From Novosphingobium silvae (GTDB lineage: Bacteria; Pseudomonadota; Alphaproteobacteria; Sphingomonadales; Sphingomonadaceae): a stretch of DNA of 64,000 nt. Position 1 is the stretch's first letter; every line of letters starts with the position of its first letter. Location: the NCBI RefSeq assembly GCF_009856825.1, contig NZ_WVTD01000001.1, forward strand, positions 496,001-560,000. The letters run 5' to 3'. Shown here one piece after another: positions 57,443-64,000 of this stretch. Under the pieces are notes generated by a model. It saw only the letters and a list, made by a program, of their open reading frames with translations, searched no databases and had not been told where the DNA came from. A program made the translations under genes and the position numbers.

Positions 57443-57970
57443 TCAGGGAAGGCCGGTCGCATCCCCTGTCGGCGGCAATGGGGAAGCGGGGCGGCCCCGC
57501 TGCATGGCTTCCAGCCTCGCCAGGCACTGCGACTTGCGTTCGTCGCGCGCACGGGTGAGTGCATCGGCGACTTGCGCGGGCAGGGCGCAGTCGCGTTCCG
57601 GGCGCACCGGCACTTTGGCCCGGCAGCCTTCCTCGGTGGCGAAGAGGTTGTCGGCGCAGTCCTCGTAGGCAGCCAGGTCCGCATCGTGGAGGCTGCGGCA
57701 GCTCATCGTCCAGCGCGCCTTGTAGGAAGTTTCGGCGAAAGCGGTGCAGTCCTGGTATTCGGTCTGCGCCGCCGCCTCGCGCGCGGCGCGCTCGGTCAGC
57801 GCCTTGTGCTCGGCCTCGGCCCTGGCCTGCTCGGCCGCCATCGCCTGCGTCTGCCGGCGCAGGTCCTGCGCCGGCAGGTAGATGCCGTAGTGATAGCCCA
57901 CGCCCGCACCGGCGATCAACGCCGCCGCCGCCAGCGAGAGCTTCAGGATGGTGTCCGGGTTCTTAGGCAT
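57443..57970 (-). CDS. Membrane-anchored protein of unknown function
   Basis: A 175-residue protein with one N-terminal membrane segment ([24 protein letters not shown]), then a charged helix and a core with six cysteines (for instance YQDCTAF, TMSCRSL, EDCADN, EEGCRAK, RDCALP), perhaps forming disulfides outside the cytoplasm. I do not recognise a family. The ATG overlaps the purD stop, so it is likely cotranscribed with purD. Confidence 0.75.
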   Translation of the reverse strand: MPKNPDTILKLSLAAAALIAGAGVGYHYGIYLPAQDLRRQTQAMAAEQARAEAEHKALTERAAREAAAQTEYQDCTAFAETSYKARWTMSCRSLHDADLAAYEDCADNLFATEEGCRAKVPVRPERDCALPAQVADALTRARDERKSQCLARLEAMQRGRPASPLPPTGDATGLP

Positions 57971-59246
57971 CGGCCTTTTCGCGCGCCACTTCGCGCCACC
58001 CGATGTCGCGGCGGCAGAAGCCGGTGTCGAAGTCCAGCGCGTCCACCGCCGCATAGGCGCGGCGCTGCGCCTCGGTGACGGAGCCCGCCCGCGCCGTCAC
58101 GTTGAGCACGCGCCCGCCGTTCGCCACCAGCCCGCCCGCCACGAGCGCAGTGCCCGCATGGAAGACCTTGGCGCCTTGCGCCTCGGCTTCGGGGATCGCG
58201 CGGATCGCGCCGCCCTTCTCGGGCGTGCCGGGATAGCCGCGCGCGGCCATGACGACGGTGAGCGCCACATCGTCCGAAAAGCGCGGCGGTTCGATCGCGG
58301 CCAGCCGGTTCTCGGCGCAGGCGTGGAGCAGTTCCACAAGGTCGGATTCGAGGCGCATCAGCATGACCTGGCATTCCGGATCGCCGAAGCGGCAGTTGTA
58401 TTCGATCAGCTGCGGGCCTTTGGCTGTCAGCATCAGCCCCAGGAACAGCACGCCCGAATACGGCATGCCCTCGTTCGCCAGAGTGCGCACGGTGGGCGCG
58501 ATGATCTTGGTCATCGCCTCGGCCTGCAGTTCGGGCGTGAGCACGAGAGCCGGGCTGTAGGCACCCATGCCGCCGGTGTTGGGCCCGGTATCCCCGTCGC
58601 CCACGCGCTTGTGGTCCTGCGCCGAGGCGAAGGGGACGATGGTGGACCCGTCGGTCAGCGCGAAGAAGCTGGCTTCCTCGCCCTCTAGGAACTCCTCGAT
58701 CACGGCTTCCGCGCCTGCTTCACCGAAGCGGCCGGCGAAGATGTCGCGCACCGCTTCCTCGGCTTCGGCCATGGTCATGGCGACCGTCACGCCCTTGCCT
58801 GCGGCGAGGCCGTCGGCCTTGATGACGACAGGCGCGCCGAACCTTGCGAGCGCCGAAAGGGCCGCCTCCTGCGAGGATACGCGCTCGTATCCGCCGGTCG
58901 GGATGCCCGCGCGCGCGCAAAGGTCCTTGGTGAAGCCCTTCGATCCCTCTAGCTGCGCGGCCGCGCGGCTGGGCCCGAACACCGCGAAGCCTTCGCCCCG
59001 CAGCGAATCGGCAAGGCCATCCACCAGCGGCGCTTCGGGCCCGATGACGACGAGGCCGATCACGTTCGCCTCGCAAAAGGCGATTACCGCGCCGTGGTCT
59101 TGCGCGTCGAGGTCGATGCATGTCGCGACCTCGGAGATGCCGGGGTTGCCTGGCGCGGCCCACAGGCTATCGCAGCGCGGGGATTGCGCCAGCTTCCACG
59201 CCAGCGCATGTTCGCGGCCGCCCGAGCCCAATAGCAGGATGTTCAT
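57963..59246 (-). CDS. purD: Phosphoribosylamine-glycine ligase
   Basis: PurD joins glycine to phosphoribosylamine in purine synthesis. The 427-residue ATP-grasp protein begins [19 protein letters not shown] and has the ATP-binding [38 protein letters not shown] and [12 protein letters not shown] with metal ligands. The start codon is only 5 bp from the divergent xseA start. It ends over the start of the membrane-anchored gene. Confidence 0.96.
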   Translation of the reverse strand: MNILLLGSGGREHALAWKLAQSPRCDSLWAAPGNPGISEVATCIDLDAQDHGAVIAFCEANVIGLVVIGPEAPLVDGLADSLRGEGFAVFGPSRAAAQLEGSKGFTKDLCARAGIPTGGYERVSSQEAALSALARFGAPVVIKADGLAAGKGVTVAMTMAEAEEAVRDIFAGRFGEAGAEAVIEEFLEGEEASFFALTDGSTIVPFASAQDHKRVGDGDTGPNTGGMGAYSPALVLTPELQAEAMTKIIAPTVRTLANEGMPYSGVLFLGLMLTAKGPQLIEYNCRFGDPECQVMLMRLESDLVELLHACAENRLAAIEPPRFSDDVALTVVMAARGYPGTPEKGGAIRAIPEAEAQGAKVFHAGTALVAGGLVANGGRVLNVTARAGSVTEAQRRAYAAVDALDFDTGFCRRDIGWREVAREKADA

Positions 59247-59251
59247 TTCCC

Positions 59252-60784
59252 GTGCCTTCCAATCCGTTCTTCGACGACGATGACCATGCCGACGGTTCAG
59301 GCGGGCTGGTAGCGAAGGAGACGGCGGGGAACAACGCCGCACCGCTCTCGATCAGCGAGATTTCCAACCTCCTCAAGCGCACCGTGGAGGACCGCTTCGG
59401 CTTCGTGCGCCTGCGCGGCGAGCTTTCCGGCGTCAAGCGCGCGGCGTCCGGCCACCTCTATTGTGCGTTGAAGGACGACAAGGCGGTGATCGACGGGGTC
59501 ATGTGGAAAGGCGGTGCGCAGCGCCTCGCCTTCCGGCCCGAGGACGGGATCGAGGTCGTCGCCACGGGCAAGCTGACGACGTATCCGGGCCGCTCCAAAT
59601 ACCAGATCGTCATCGAGACTATGGAGATCGCGGGCGAGGGCGCGCTGCTGGCGCTGCTCGAGAAACTGCGCGCCCGCCTCGCGGCCGAAGGACTGTTCAA
59701 CCCGGAACGCAAGCGCGCGCTGCCGTTCCTGCCGCAAACCATCGGTGTCGTCACCTCGCCCACTGGCGCGGTGATCCGCGACATCCTCCACCGCCTGGCC
59801 GACCGCTTCCCCAGCCGGGTGCTGGTCTGGCCGGTGCTGGTGCAGGGAGAGGGCGCGGCCGCGCAGGTAGCCAATGCGGTGCGCGGCTTTTCCGCCATCG
59901 CGCCCGGCGGACCGGTGCCGCGCCCCGACATCGTCATCGTCGCGCGCGGCGGCGGGTCGATCGAGGACCTCTGGAGCTTCAACGAGGAGATCGTCGTGCG
60001 CGCGGTCGCCGAATCGAGCATTCCGGTGATCTCGGCGGTGGGCCACGAAACCGACACCACCTTGTGCGACCATGCGGCCGACCGCCGGGCGCCTACGCCA
60101 ACGGCCGCGGCCGAAATGGCCGTGCCCGTGCGCGCCGAGCTGCTGGCGCAGCTTGGAGACCTGGCTCATCGCAAGCGGCGCTGCGCCCTGCGCCCGGTTA
60201 CGCTCGGGCGGGAGCGGCTGGAAGCGCGGGTCCAGCGCCTGCCCCGGCCCGAGGCGATCCTTGCCAGCAAGGCGCAGAAGCTCCACGAACTGTCCGAGCG
60301 CCTGCGCCGCGGCCTTCGCGACGAGGCGACGGCGAAGGCCCGGCAACTGCAGCATGCCGCCGGGCGGCTTTCGCTTCCGCTGCTGCGCCACCGGGTTCAG
60401 GCCTGCGACGAGCGGCTGGGCCGCATCGGCCTCGTCCCGCGCCTGCTCGAGAGGCGGCGCGACCTCGCGCGCGATGCGCTGGCCCCTTACGCCCGGGTCC
60501 TGCCCCAGCTCGATCCCCGCCTGCCGCTTCAGCGGGGCTATGCCCTGGTCAAGGCGCCCTCGGGCAAGACCGTGACGAGCCGCGAGGCGGCGCTGCGCGA
60601 AGCAGGTCTGGTGATCGAGTTCCGCGACGGGGAGCTTGCGGTGACGCCCGGTGGCCCCGCTGCCGATACCTCCGCTTCCCCGGCTCCGGCCCCGGCCACT
60701 TCCCCGCGGCGACCCTCGCGACCCTCGCGACCGGCGCGACCGGCGCCAAGTTCGCCGCGACAGGACGATTTGTTCGGATCGTGA
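59252..60784 (+). CDS. xseA: Exodeoxyribonuclease VII large subunit
   Basis: XseA forms exonuclease VII with XseB, which degrades single-stranded DNA. The 510-residue protein has the OB fold ([37 protein letters not shown]) and the nuclease domain with [31 protein letters not shown] and [30 protein letters not shown] Pro/Arg-rich C-terminal tail (last 45 residues) contains a 9-bp tandem repeat. The GTG at 59252 is used since homologous sequence begins with NPFFDDD. xseB is absent from the window. Confidence 0.95.
   Translation: MPSNPFFDDDDHADGSGGLVAKETAGNNAAPLSISEISNLLKRTVEDRFGFVRLRGELSGVKRAASGHLYCALKDDKAVIDGVMWKGGAQRLAFRPEDGIEVVATGKLTTYPGRSKYQIVIETMEIAGEGALLALLEKLRARLAAEGLFNPERKRALPFLPQTIGVVTSPTGAVIRDILHRLADRFPSRVLVWPVLVQGEGAAAQVANAVRGFSAIAPGGPVPRPDIVIVARGGGSIEDLWSFNEEIVVRAVAESSIPVISAVGHETDTTLCDHAADRRAPTPTAAAEMAVPVRAELLAQLGDLAHRKRRCALRPVTLGRERLEARVQRLPRPEAILASKAQKLHELSERLRRGLRDEATAKARQLQHAAGRLSLPLLRHRVQACDERLGRIGLVPRLLERRRDLARDALAPYARVLPQLDPRLPLQRGYALVKAPSGKTVTSREAALREAGLVIEFRDGELAVTPGGPAADTSASPAPAPATSPRRPSRPSRPARPAPSSPRQDDLFGS
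60710..60745 (+). repeat. 9-bp tandem repeat in the xseA tail
   Basis: Four 9-bp units run in frame: CGACCCTCG twice, then CGACCGGCG twice. They encode the arginine/proline-rich end [12 protein letters not shown] of XseA and may expand or shrink by slippage. Confidence 0.85.
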
Positions 60785-60805
60785 TGGTCTGCTAAGCATG
60801 CAGCC

Positions 60806-61009
60806 ATGCTGATGTCCTCCGCAGATCGCCCCGCCAAGCTCGCCTACGGCCCCAACGGCTTCCGCGTGCTGAGCGCGGGCCACTACGTCACTTGTGCCGT
60901 CACCGGCGAGAAGATCCCGCTCGAACTGCTCCGTTACTGGAGCGCCGAGCGGCAGGAGCCCTACGCCAGCGCCGAAATCGCGACGAAGCGGTTGATCGGC
61001 CAGGCCTGA
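60806..61009 (+). CDS. DUF2093 family protein
   Basis: A 67-residue protein with DUF2093 features: KLAYGPNGFRVLSAGHYVTCAVTGEKIPLELLRYWSAERQEPYASAEIATKR. The family is small, alphaproteobacterial and of unknown role. It starts 22 bp after xseA and ends 6 bp before the M23 gene, so the three may be cotranscribed. Confidence 0.88.
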   Translation: MLMSSADRPAKLAYGPNGFRVLSAGHYVTCAVTGEKIPLELLRYWSAERQEPYASAEIATKRLIGQA

Positions 61010-61015
61010 CCGGCT

Positions 61016-61927
61016 GTGAGCGCACCCTCGCGGGTATTCGCGCTGCTGGTCGCCGTGGCGGTCGGCACCGCGCTGGCGGTGCCGATGATGCTGCGCGCGG
61101 CGTCTGCTTCTCTCGGCGGGCCGCTGGTCCCCGCGCCCGTTGCCCCGAGCTTGCCCGCACAGGCGGTACTGCTGCCCTTCTCGGGACAGCTCACGCAGGG
61201 GGGCTGGATCCGCGGCACGCTGCCGCAGGGGATGCGCACGCTTTCGCTGGATGGCACGCCCGTGAAGGTGGCGGCGGACGGCACGTGGTTTGCCGCTTTC
61301 GATCGCGATGCAGGGCCGCAGGCGGTGCTGCGCACGGTGCTGGCGAACGGCACGATCGGCGAGCAGCGCGTGGCGGTGCAGCCTCGGGACTGGCGGATCG
61401 AGCATGTGAATGTAGCCCGCAAGCCCGGCGGCCCTTCGGAAGCCTTCATGGCCCTGCGTCGCCCGGAACTCGCCCGCATCGCTGCGGCGCGGGCGATGCC
61501 GACGCAGGCGCAAGGGTGGCGGCAGGCCTTCGTCTGGCCGGTCACGGGACGCATTTCCGGCCGGTTCGGCTCGCAGCGCGTCTACCGGGGTGAGCCCGCC
61601 GCCTATCACTCGGGCCTCGATGTCAGCACCGGGGCCAGCGGCACAGCCTTCGTGGCGCCTGCGGACGGCGTGGTGATTCTGGCGGCAGACCGGCCTTTCA
61701 CTCTCGAAGGCAACCTGCTGATGCTGGACCACGGCATGGGCCTCAACAGCGCGTTCCTGCATTGCTCGCAGATCCTGGTGAAGGAAGGCGAGCACGTGCG
61801 GCAAGGCCAGGTGATCGGCCGCATCGGCATGACCGGCCGCGCGACGGGCCCGCATCTGCACTGGTCGATCAAGTGGAACGAGGCGCGGCTCGACCCGCTG
61901 CTGTTCACCGGCCCGATGGCGGATTGA
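61016..61927 (+). CDS. M23 family metallopeptidase
   Basis: A 303-residue secreted peptidoglycan hydrolase. An N-terminal hydrophobic segment (VFALLVAVAVGTALAVPMML) is a signal or anchor. A beta-rich region follows (GQLTQGGWIRGTLPQGMRTLSLDG), then LytM with HSGLDVSTGASGTAFVAPADG and GPHLHWSIKWN; zinc ligands are intact. The GTG start lies 6 bp after the DUF2093 gene. It is the fourth LytM-type protein in the window. Confidence 0.9.
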   Translation: MSAPSRVFALLVAVAVGTALAVPMMLRAASASLGGPLVPAPVAPSLPAQAVLLPFSGQLTQGGWIRGTLPQGMRTLSLDGTPVKVAADGTWFAAFDRDAGPQAVLRTVLANGTIGEQRVAVQPRDWRIEHVNVARKPGGPSEAFMALRRPELARIAAARAMPTQAQGWRQAFVWPVTGRISGRFGSQRVYRGEPAAYHSGLDVSTGASGTAFVAPADGVVILAADRPFTLEGNLLMLDHGMGLNSAFLHCSQILVKEGEHVRQGQVIGRIGMTGRATGPHLHWSIKWNEARLDPLLFTGPMAD

Positions 61928-62004
61928 AAGCTTCTCCCCCGTTGATTTCAGGCGCTGGTCGCGAACTGTCTTGCGCCCGGGTTCCAAGCCGCTAGGCAGC
62001 GCGC

Positions 62005-63000
62005 GTGCAGCGCATCATCGGTTCCATCGGCCTGATCGGCTTGCTCGCCATGACGTGGGCTCACGGTGAAAAGCCGCCGGAGCCGATCTTTCCGCTCAAC
62101 CTCAAGGTGAAGGCGCTGCCGCTGCCGCCCCGGCGCGAGACGGCGCGGCTGGGAGCATTCCGGCTTGAGCGCATCTGGCATCTGCAAAGCCGCTCCGTTC
62201 GGTTCGGCGGCTATTCGGCGCTGCTGGCCATGCCGGGCGAGCGCTGGGTGGCGATCAGCGACAGCGGCGCTCTGCTGCGCTTCACCCCGCCCGACCGGGC
62301 CGGACCCGGTCCCGGCGCGCGGGACCTGAAGCTCAGCGCAAAGGGCAGCAAGGACTTCAACGACGTCGAGTCGGCCACGCGCGATCCGGCGAGCGGACAG
62401 TTCTGGGTGGGACTGGAAGGCCGCAACGAAATCATCCGCCTCGACCGCCGACTGGTGATGAACGGCAGGGCGCGGCCGCCCGGGATGCGCCACTGGGGGC
62501 TCAACAGTGGACCGGAAAGTCTGGTGCGGCTGGCCGACGGCCGCTTCCTCACGGTGCGCGAGGTGCAGGGGCGTTTCCTTGCGAGCACCGGCAACCCGGG
62601 GCTGCTGTTCCCGCGCGATCCTATCGCGGGCGGCAAGCCCGTGCGCTTCACGATCGAAGGGCCGCACCATTTCTCGGTGACGGACATGGCGCAGATACCC
62701 GACGGGCGCGTGCTCGTTTTGATGCGGCGACTGATCTGGCCCTTTCCGATGCGATTCGCCTCGCGGCTTGCGATCGGTGACCCGCGCCTGATTCGCGAAG
62801 GCGGTGTCTGGCGCATCAAGGAAGTGGCGCGGCTGGCGTCTGTCCTGCCGATCGACAATCTGGAAGGAATGACGATCGAGCCCCGCGCCGATGGCAGGTT
62901 GTCGGTCTGGCTGATCTCGGACGACAACCACGCGGACTATCAGCGCACGCTGCTCTGGCGTCTTTCGGTGGATCCGGCGAAGCTGCCGTGGCCACGCTAG
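62005..63000 (+). CDS. Esterase-like activity of phytase family protein
   Basis: A 331-residue secreted or lipidated beta-propeller protein. It begins at GTG with a hydrophobic segment (IIGSIGLIGLLAMTWAHG). The core resembles the phytase-like esterase family: GAFRLERIWHLQSRSVRFGGYSALLAMPGERWVAISDSGALLRF, NDVESATRDPASGQFWVGLEGRNEII and FSVTDMAQIPDGRVLVLMRR. Activity is not proven for the family. It converges with rpmB. Confidence 0.83.
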   Translation: MQRIIGSIGLIGLLAMTWAHGEKPPEPIFPLNLKVKALPLPPRRETARLGAFRLERIWHLQSRSVRFGGYSALLAMPGERWVAISDSGALLRFTPPDRAGPGPGARDLKLSAKGSKDFNDVESATRDPASGQFWVGLEGRNEIIRLDRRLVMNGRARPPGMRHWGLNSGPESLVRLADGRFLTVREVQGRFLASTGNPGLLFPRDPIAGGKPVRFTIEGPHHFSVTDMAQIPDGRVLVLMRRLIWPFPMRFASRLAIGDPRLIREGGVWRIKEVARLASVLPIDNLEGMTIEPRADGRLSVWLISDDNHADYQRTLLWRLSVDPAKLPWPR

Positions 63001-63096
63001 GCGGGCCGGCTCAGGGAACGCAGAAACATGGCAAGCCAAAGCGAAAAGGCGCGCAGGACCGAAGTCCCGCACGCCGTTTCAGGCAAATGCCGATCG

Positions 63097-63116
63097 TGCC
63101 CTCCCGAAGGAGGGCA
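63097..63116 (-). terminator. Hairpin after rpmB (C-UUCG-G loop)
   Basis: A perfect 8-bp stem TGCCCTCC/GGAGGGCA closes a 4-base loop. On the minus strand the RNA loop is UUCG flanked by C and G, a very stable tetraloop. It follows the rpmB stop by 6 bp but lacks a U run, so it may be an RNA 3'-end stabiliser or a weak terminator. Confidence 0.5.
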
Positions 63117-63122
63117 GCCGGA

Positions 63123-63407
63123 TCAGGCGGCCTGCTGCTTCTTAAGCTCGCGCTTCACCTTGACGGCGCGCGGCGAAAGCTTGGTGTCCGAGGTCTTCAG
63201 CAGCCAGTTGTCGAGGCCGCCGTTATGCTCGACCGAACGCAGGCCGTGCGTCGACACGCGGAACTTGAAGCTGCGGTCCAGGCCTTCCGACAGAAGCGTC
63301 ACGTTCTGGAGGTTGGGCAGGAAGACGCGCTTGGTCTTGTTGTTGGCGTGGCTGACGTTGCAGCCGACCTGGCGGCCCTTGCCGGTCAGTTCGCAGATGC
63401 GGGACAT
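63123..63407 (-). CDS. rpmB: 50S ribosomal protein L28
   Basis: L28 is a component of the large ribosomal subunit. The 94-residue protein starts [34 protein letters not shown], the family signature, and ends with a basic tail typical of alphaproteobacterial L28, longer than the 78-residue E. coli form. A hairpin with a UUCG loop follows the stop; a candidate promoter lies upstream. It is monocistronic here. Confidence 0.96.
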   Translation of the reverse strand: MSRICELTGKGRQVGCNVSHANNKTKRVFLPNLQNVTLLSEGLDRSFKFRVSTHGLRSVEHNGGLDNWLLKTSDTKLSPRAVKVKRELKKQQAA

Positions 63408-63458
63408 GTCTACTCTCGCTCGAAAAAAATCGGATGCCGTGGATCACGGGAAGGCGCG

Positions 63459-63487
63459 CCATTAGCGATTCTGCCACGCGAGGTCAA
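63459..63487 (-). promoter_or_regulatory. Candidate promoter of rpmB
   Basis: On the minus strand TTGACC (63482-63487) is followed after 17 bp by TAATGG (63459-63464). The upstream box fits five of six consensus bases; the downstream box is weak. The leader would be about 45 bases. Confidence 0.4.
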
Positions 63488-63523
63488 GTTGCGCACAGGT
63501 TTTTGACGCGCTAGCGCGAAATC

Positions 63524-63979
63524 ATGACTCGCTGGCCCCTTCCCGAATACATGGCGCTCGCCCTGGCGCAAGCGCGCGAGGCTGCTCAGGCGGGGGAAGT
63601 CCCGATCGGCGCGGTCGTCGTTAAGGAGGGCCGGGTCCTGGCCCAGGGGCGCAACGGCCCGCGCGAAAGGCACGACCCGACCAGCCATGCCGAAATCGAG
63701 GCGATTCGCGCCGCCGCCCGCATCCTGGGCAACGAACGGCTCGAAGGATGCGAGCTGTGGGTCACGCTGGAGCCGTGCGCCATGTGTGCCGGCGCGATCG
63801 CCCACGCACGGATCGCGCGTCTCTATTACGGGGCGTCTGATCCCAAGGGCGGGGCAGTGGAGAACGGGGCACGCGTGTTCGAGCATCCGCAGTGCCTTCA
63901 CCGGCCGGAGGTATACGCAGGCATCGGCGAGGCCGAATCGGCGGATCTCCTGCGCGGTTTCTTTCGCGAGCGGCGCTGA
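63524..63979 (+). CDS. tadA: tRNA-specific adenosine deaminase
   Basis: TadA converts adenosine 34 of tRNA-Arg(ACG) to inosine. The 151-residue protein has the zinc-deaminase motifs HAE (His55, Glu57) in TSHAEIEAI and PCAMC (Cys85, Cys88) in LEPCAMCAGAIAHARI. It is divergent from rpmB with 116 bp between starts. Length and motif order match the family. Confidence 0.95.
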   Translation: MTRWPLPEYMALALAQAREAAQAGEVPIGAVVVKEGRVLAQGRNGPRERHDPTSHAEIEAIRAAARILGNERLEGCELWVTLEPCAMCAGAIAHARIARLYYGASDPKGGAVENGARVFEHPQCLHRPEVYAGIGEAESADLLRGFFRERR

Positions 63980-64000
63980 GGGCGCACCTCCGCTTCCCGG

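Noticed and set aside
59297..61987. Long minus-strand frame across xseA, DUF2093 and M23 genes
   Set aside because: It runs over three clearly recognised plus-strand genes and has no domain features.

Overview
This 64 kb window is high-GC, densely packed bacterial chromosome with ordinary core genes. I see no insertion sequence, prophage, integron or CRISPR array, and no tRNA or rRNA gene. Gene content and order point to an alphaproteobacterium, most likely of the order Sphingomonadales. The clues are the aroE-maf-DUF299 block facing hemE, the run rho / mnmE-mnmG-rsmG-parA-parB, the DUF1013 regulator TrcR, CarD with a 7Fe ferredoxin, DUF1192 and DUF2093 proteins, Coq7 and a magnesium-type HemB. 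The genus cannot be fixed from sequence alone.

Layout. 0-2.2 kb: aroE (cut by the window edge), maf and the PEP synthase/PPDK regulator run leftwards. 1.9-2.24 kb: the intergenic region before hemE has the features of an alphaproteobacterial replication origin. It holds seven GANTC methylation sites in 200 bp, several DnaA-box-like elements with a TCCACA core, and a 30-bp stretch with only 5 G/C, in the same gene setting as Caulobacter Cori. 2.2-6.4 kb: hemE, hemJ, a secreted unknown, rho and a TerC protein, closed by a strong terminator. 6.5-8.2 kb: a quinone reductase and a dienelactone hydrolase on the minus strand. 8.3-14.2 kb: a small DUF protein, then mnmE, mnmG, rsmG, parA and parB; the last four overlap by 4 bp at each junction. 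14-23.7 kb: envelope proteins, methionine sulfoxide reductase, a PQQ-type sugar dehydrogenase, an AAA ATPase, tRNA t6A synthesis, CarD, ferredoxin, an S4 protein and an SUV3-like helicase. 23.9-30.4 kb: an M23 peptidase, hemB, then an overlapping chain from a GNAT enzyme to a DUF167 protein. 30.4-37.5 kb: truncated hemoglobin, an ATP-dependent DNA ligase with its MBL-fold exonuclease, clpA, and a second quinone reductase. 37.7-49.3 kb: trcR, bactofilin with its M23 partner, proA-nadD-rsfS-rlmH-envC-like-ctpA-dsbB-coq7, and TauE. 49.3-64 kb: fabI-yihY-dnaJ, pdxH-fieF, adenosine kinase, purD facing xseA, another M23 peptidase, rpmB and tadA.

The unifying theme is chromosome replication and segregation. 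Ten parS-like palindromes (core TTCCACGTGGAA and close variants) are scattered from 0.85 to 44.9 kb around parAB and next to the putative origin, several of them inside coding sequences. The rest is housekeeping: heme synthesis (hemE, hemJ, hemB), tRNA modification (mnmE, mnmG, tsaC, tadA), ribosome maturation (rsmG, rsfS, rlmH, rpmB), envelope growth (four M23/LytM proteins, bactofilin, CtpA) and DNA repair (ligase/exonuclease pair, xseA). I found no convincing undescribed multi-gene system. The most useful leads are the origin/parS architecture, a 28-codon arginine-rich reading frame coupled to its neighbours, and divergent purD/xseA starts only 5 bp apart.
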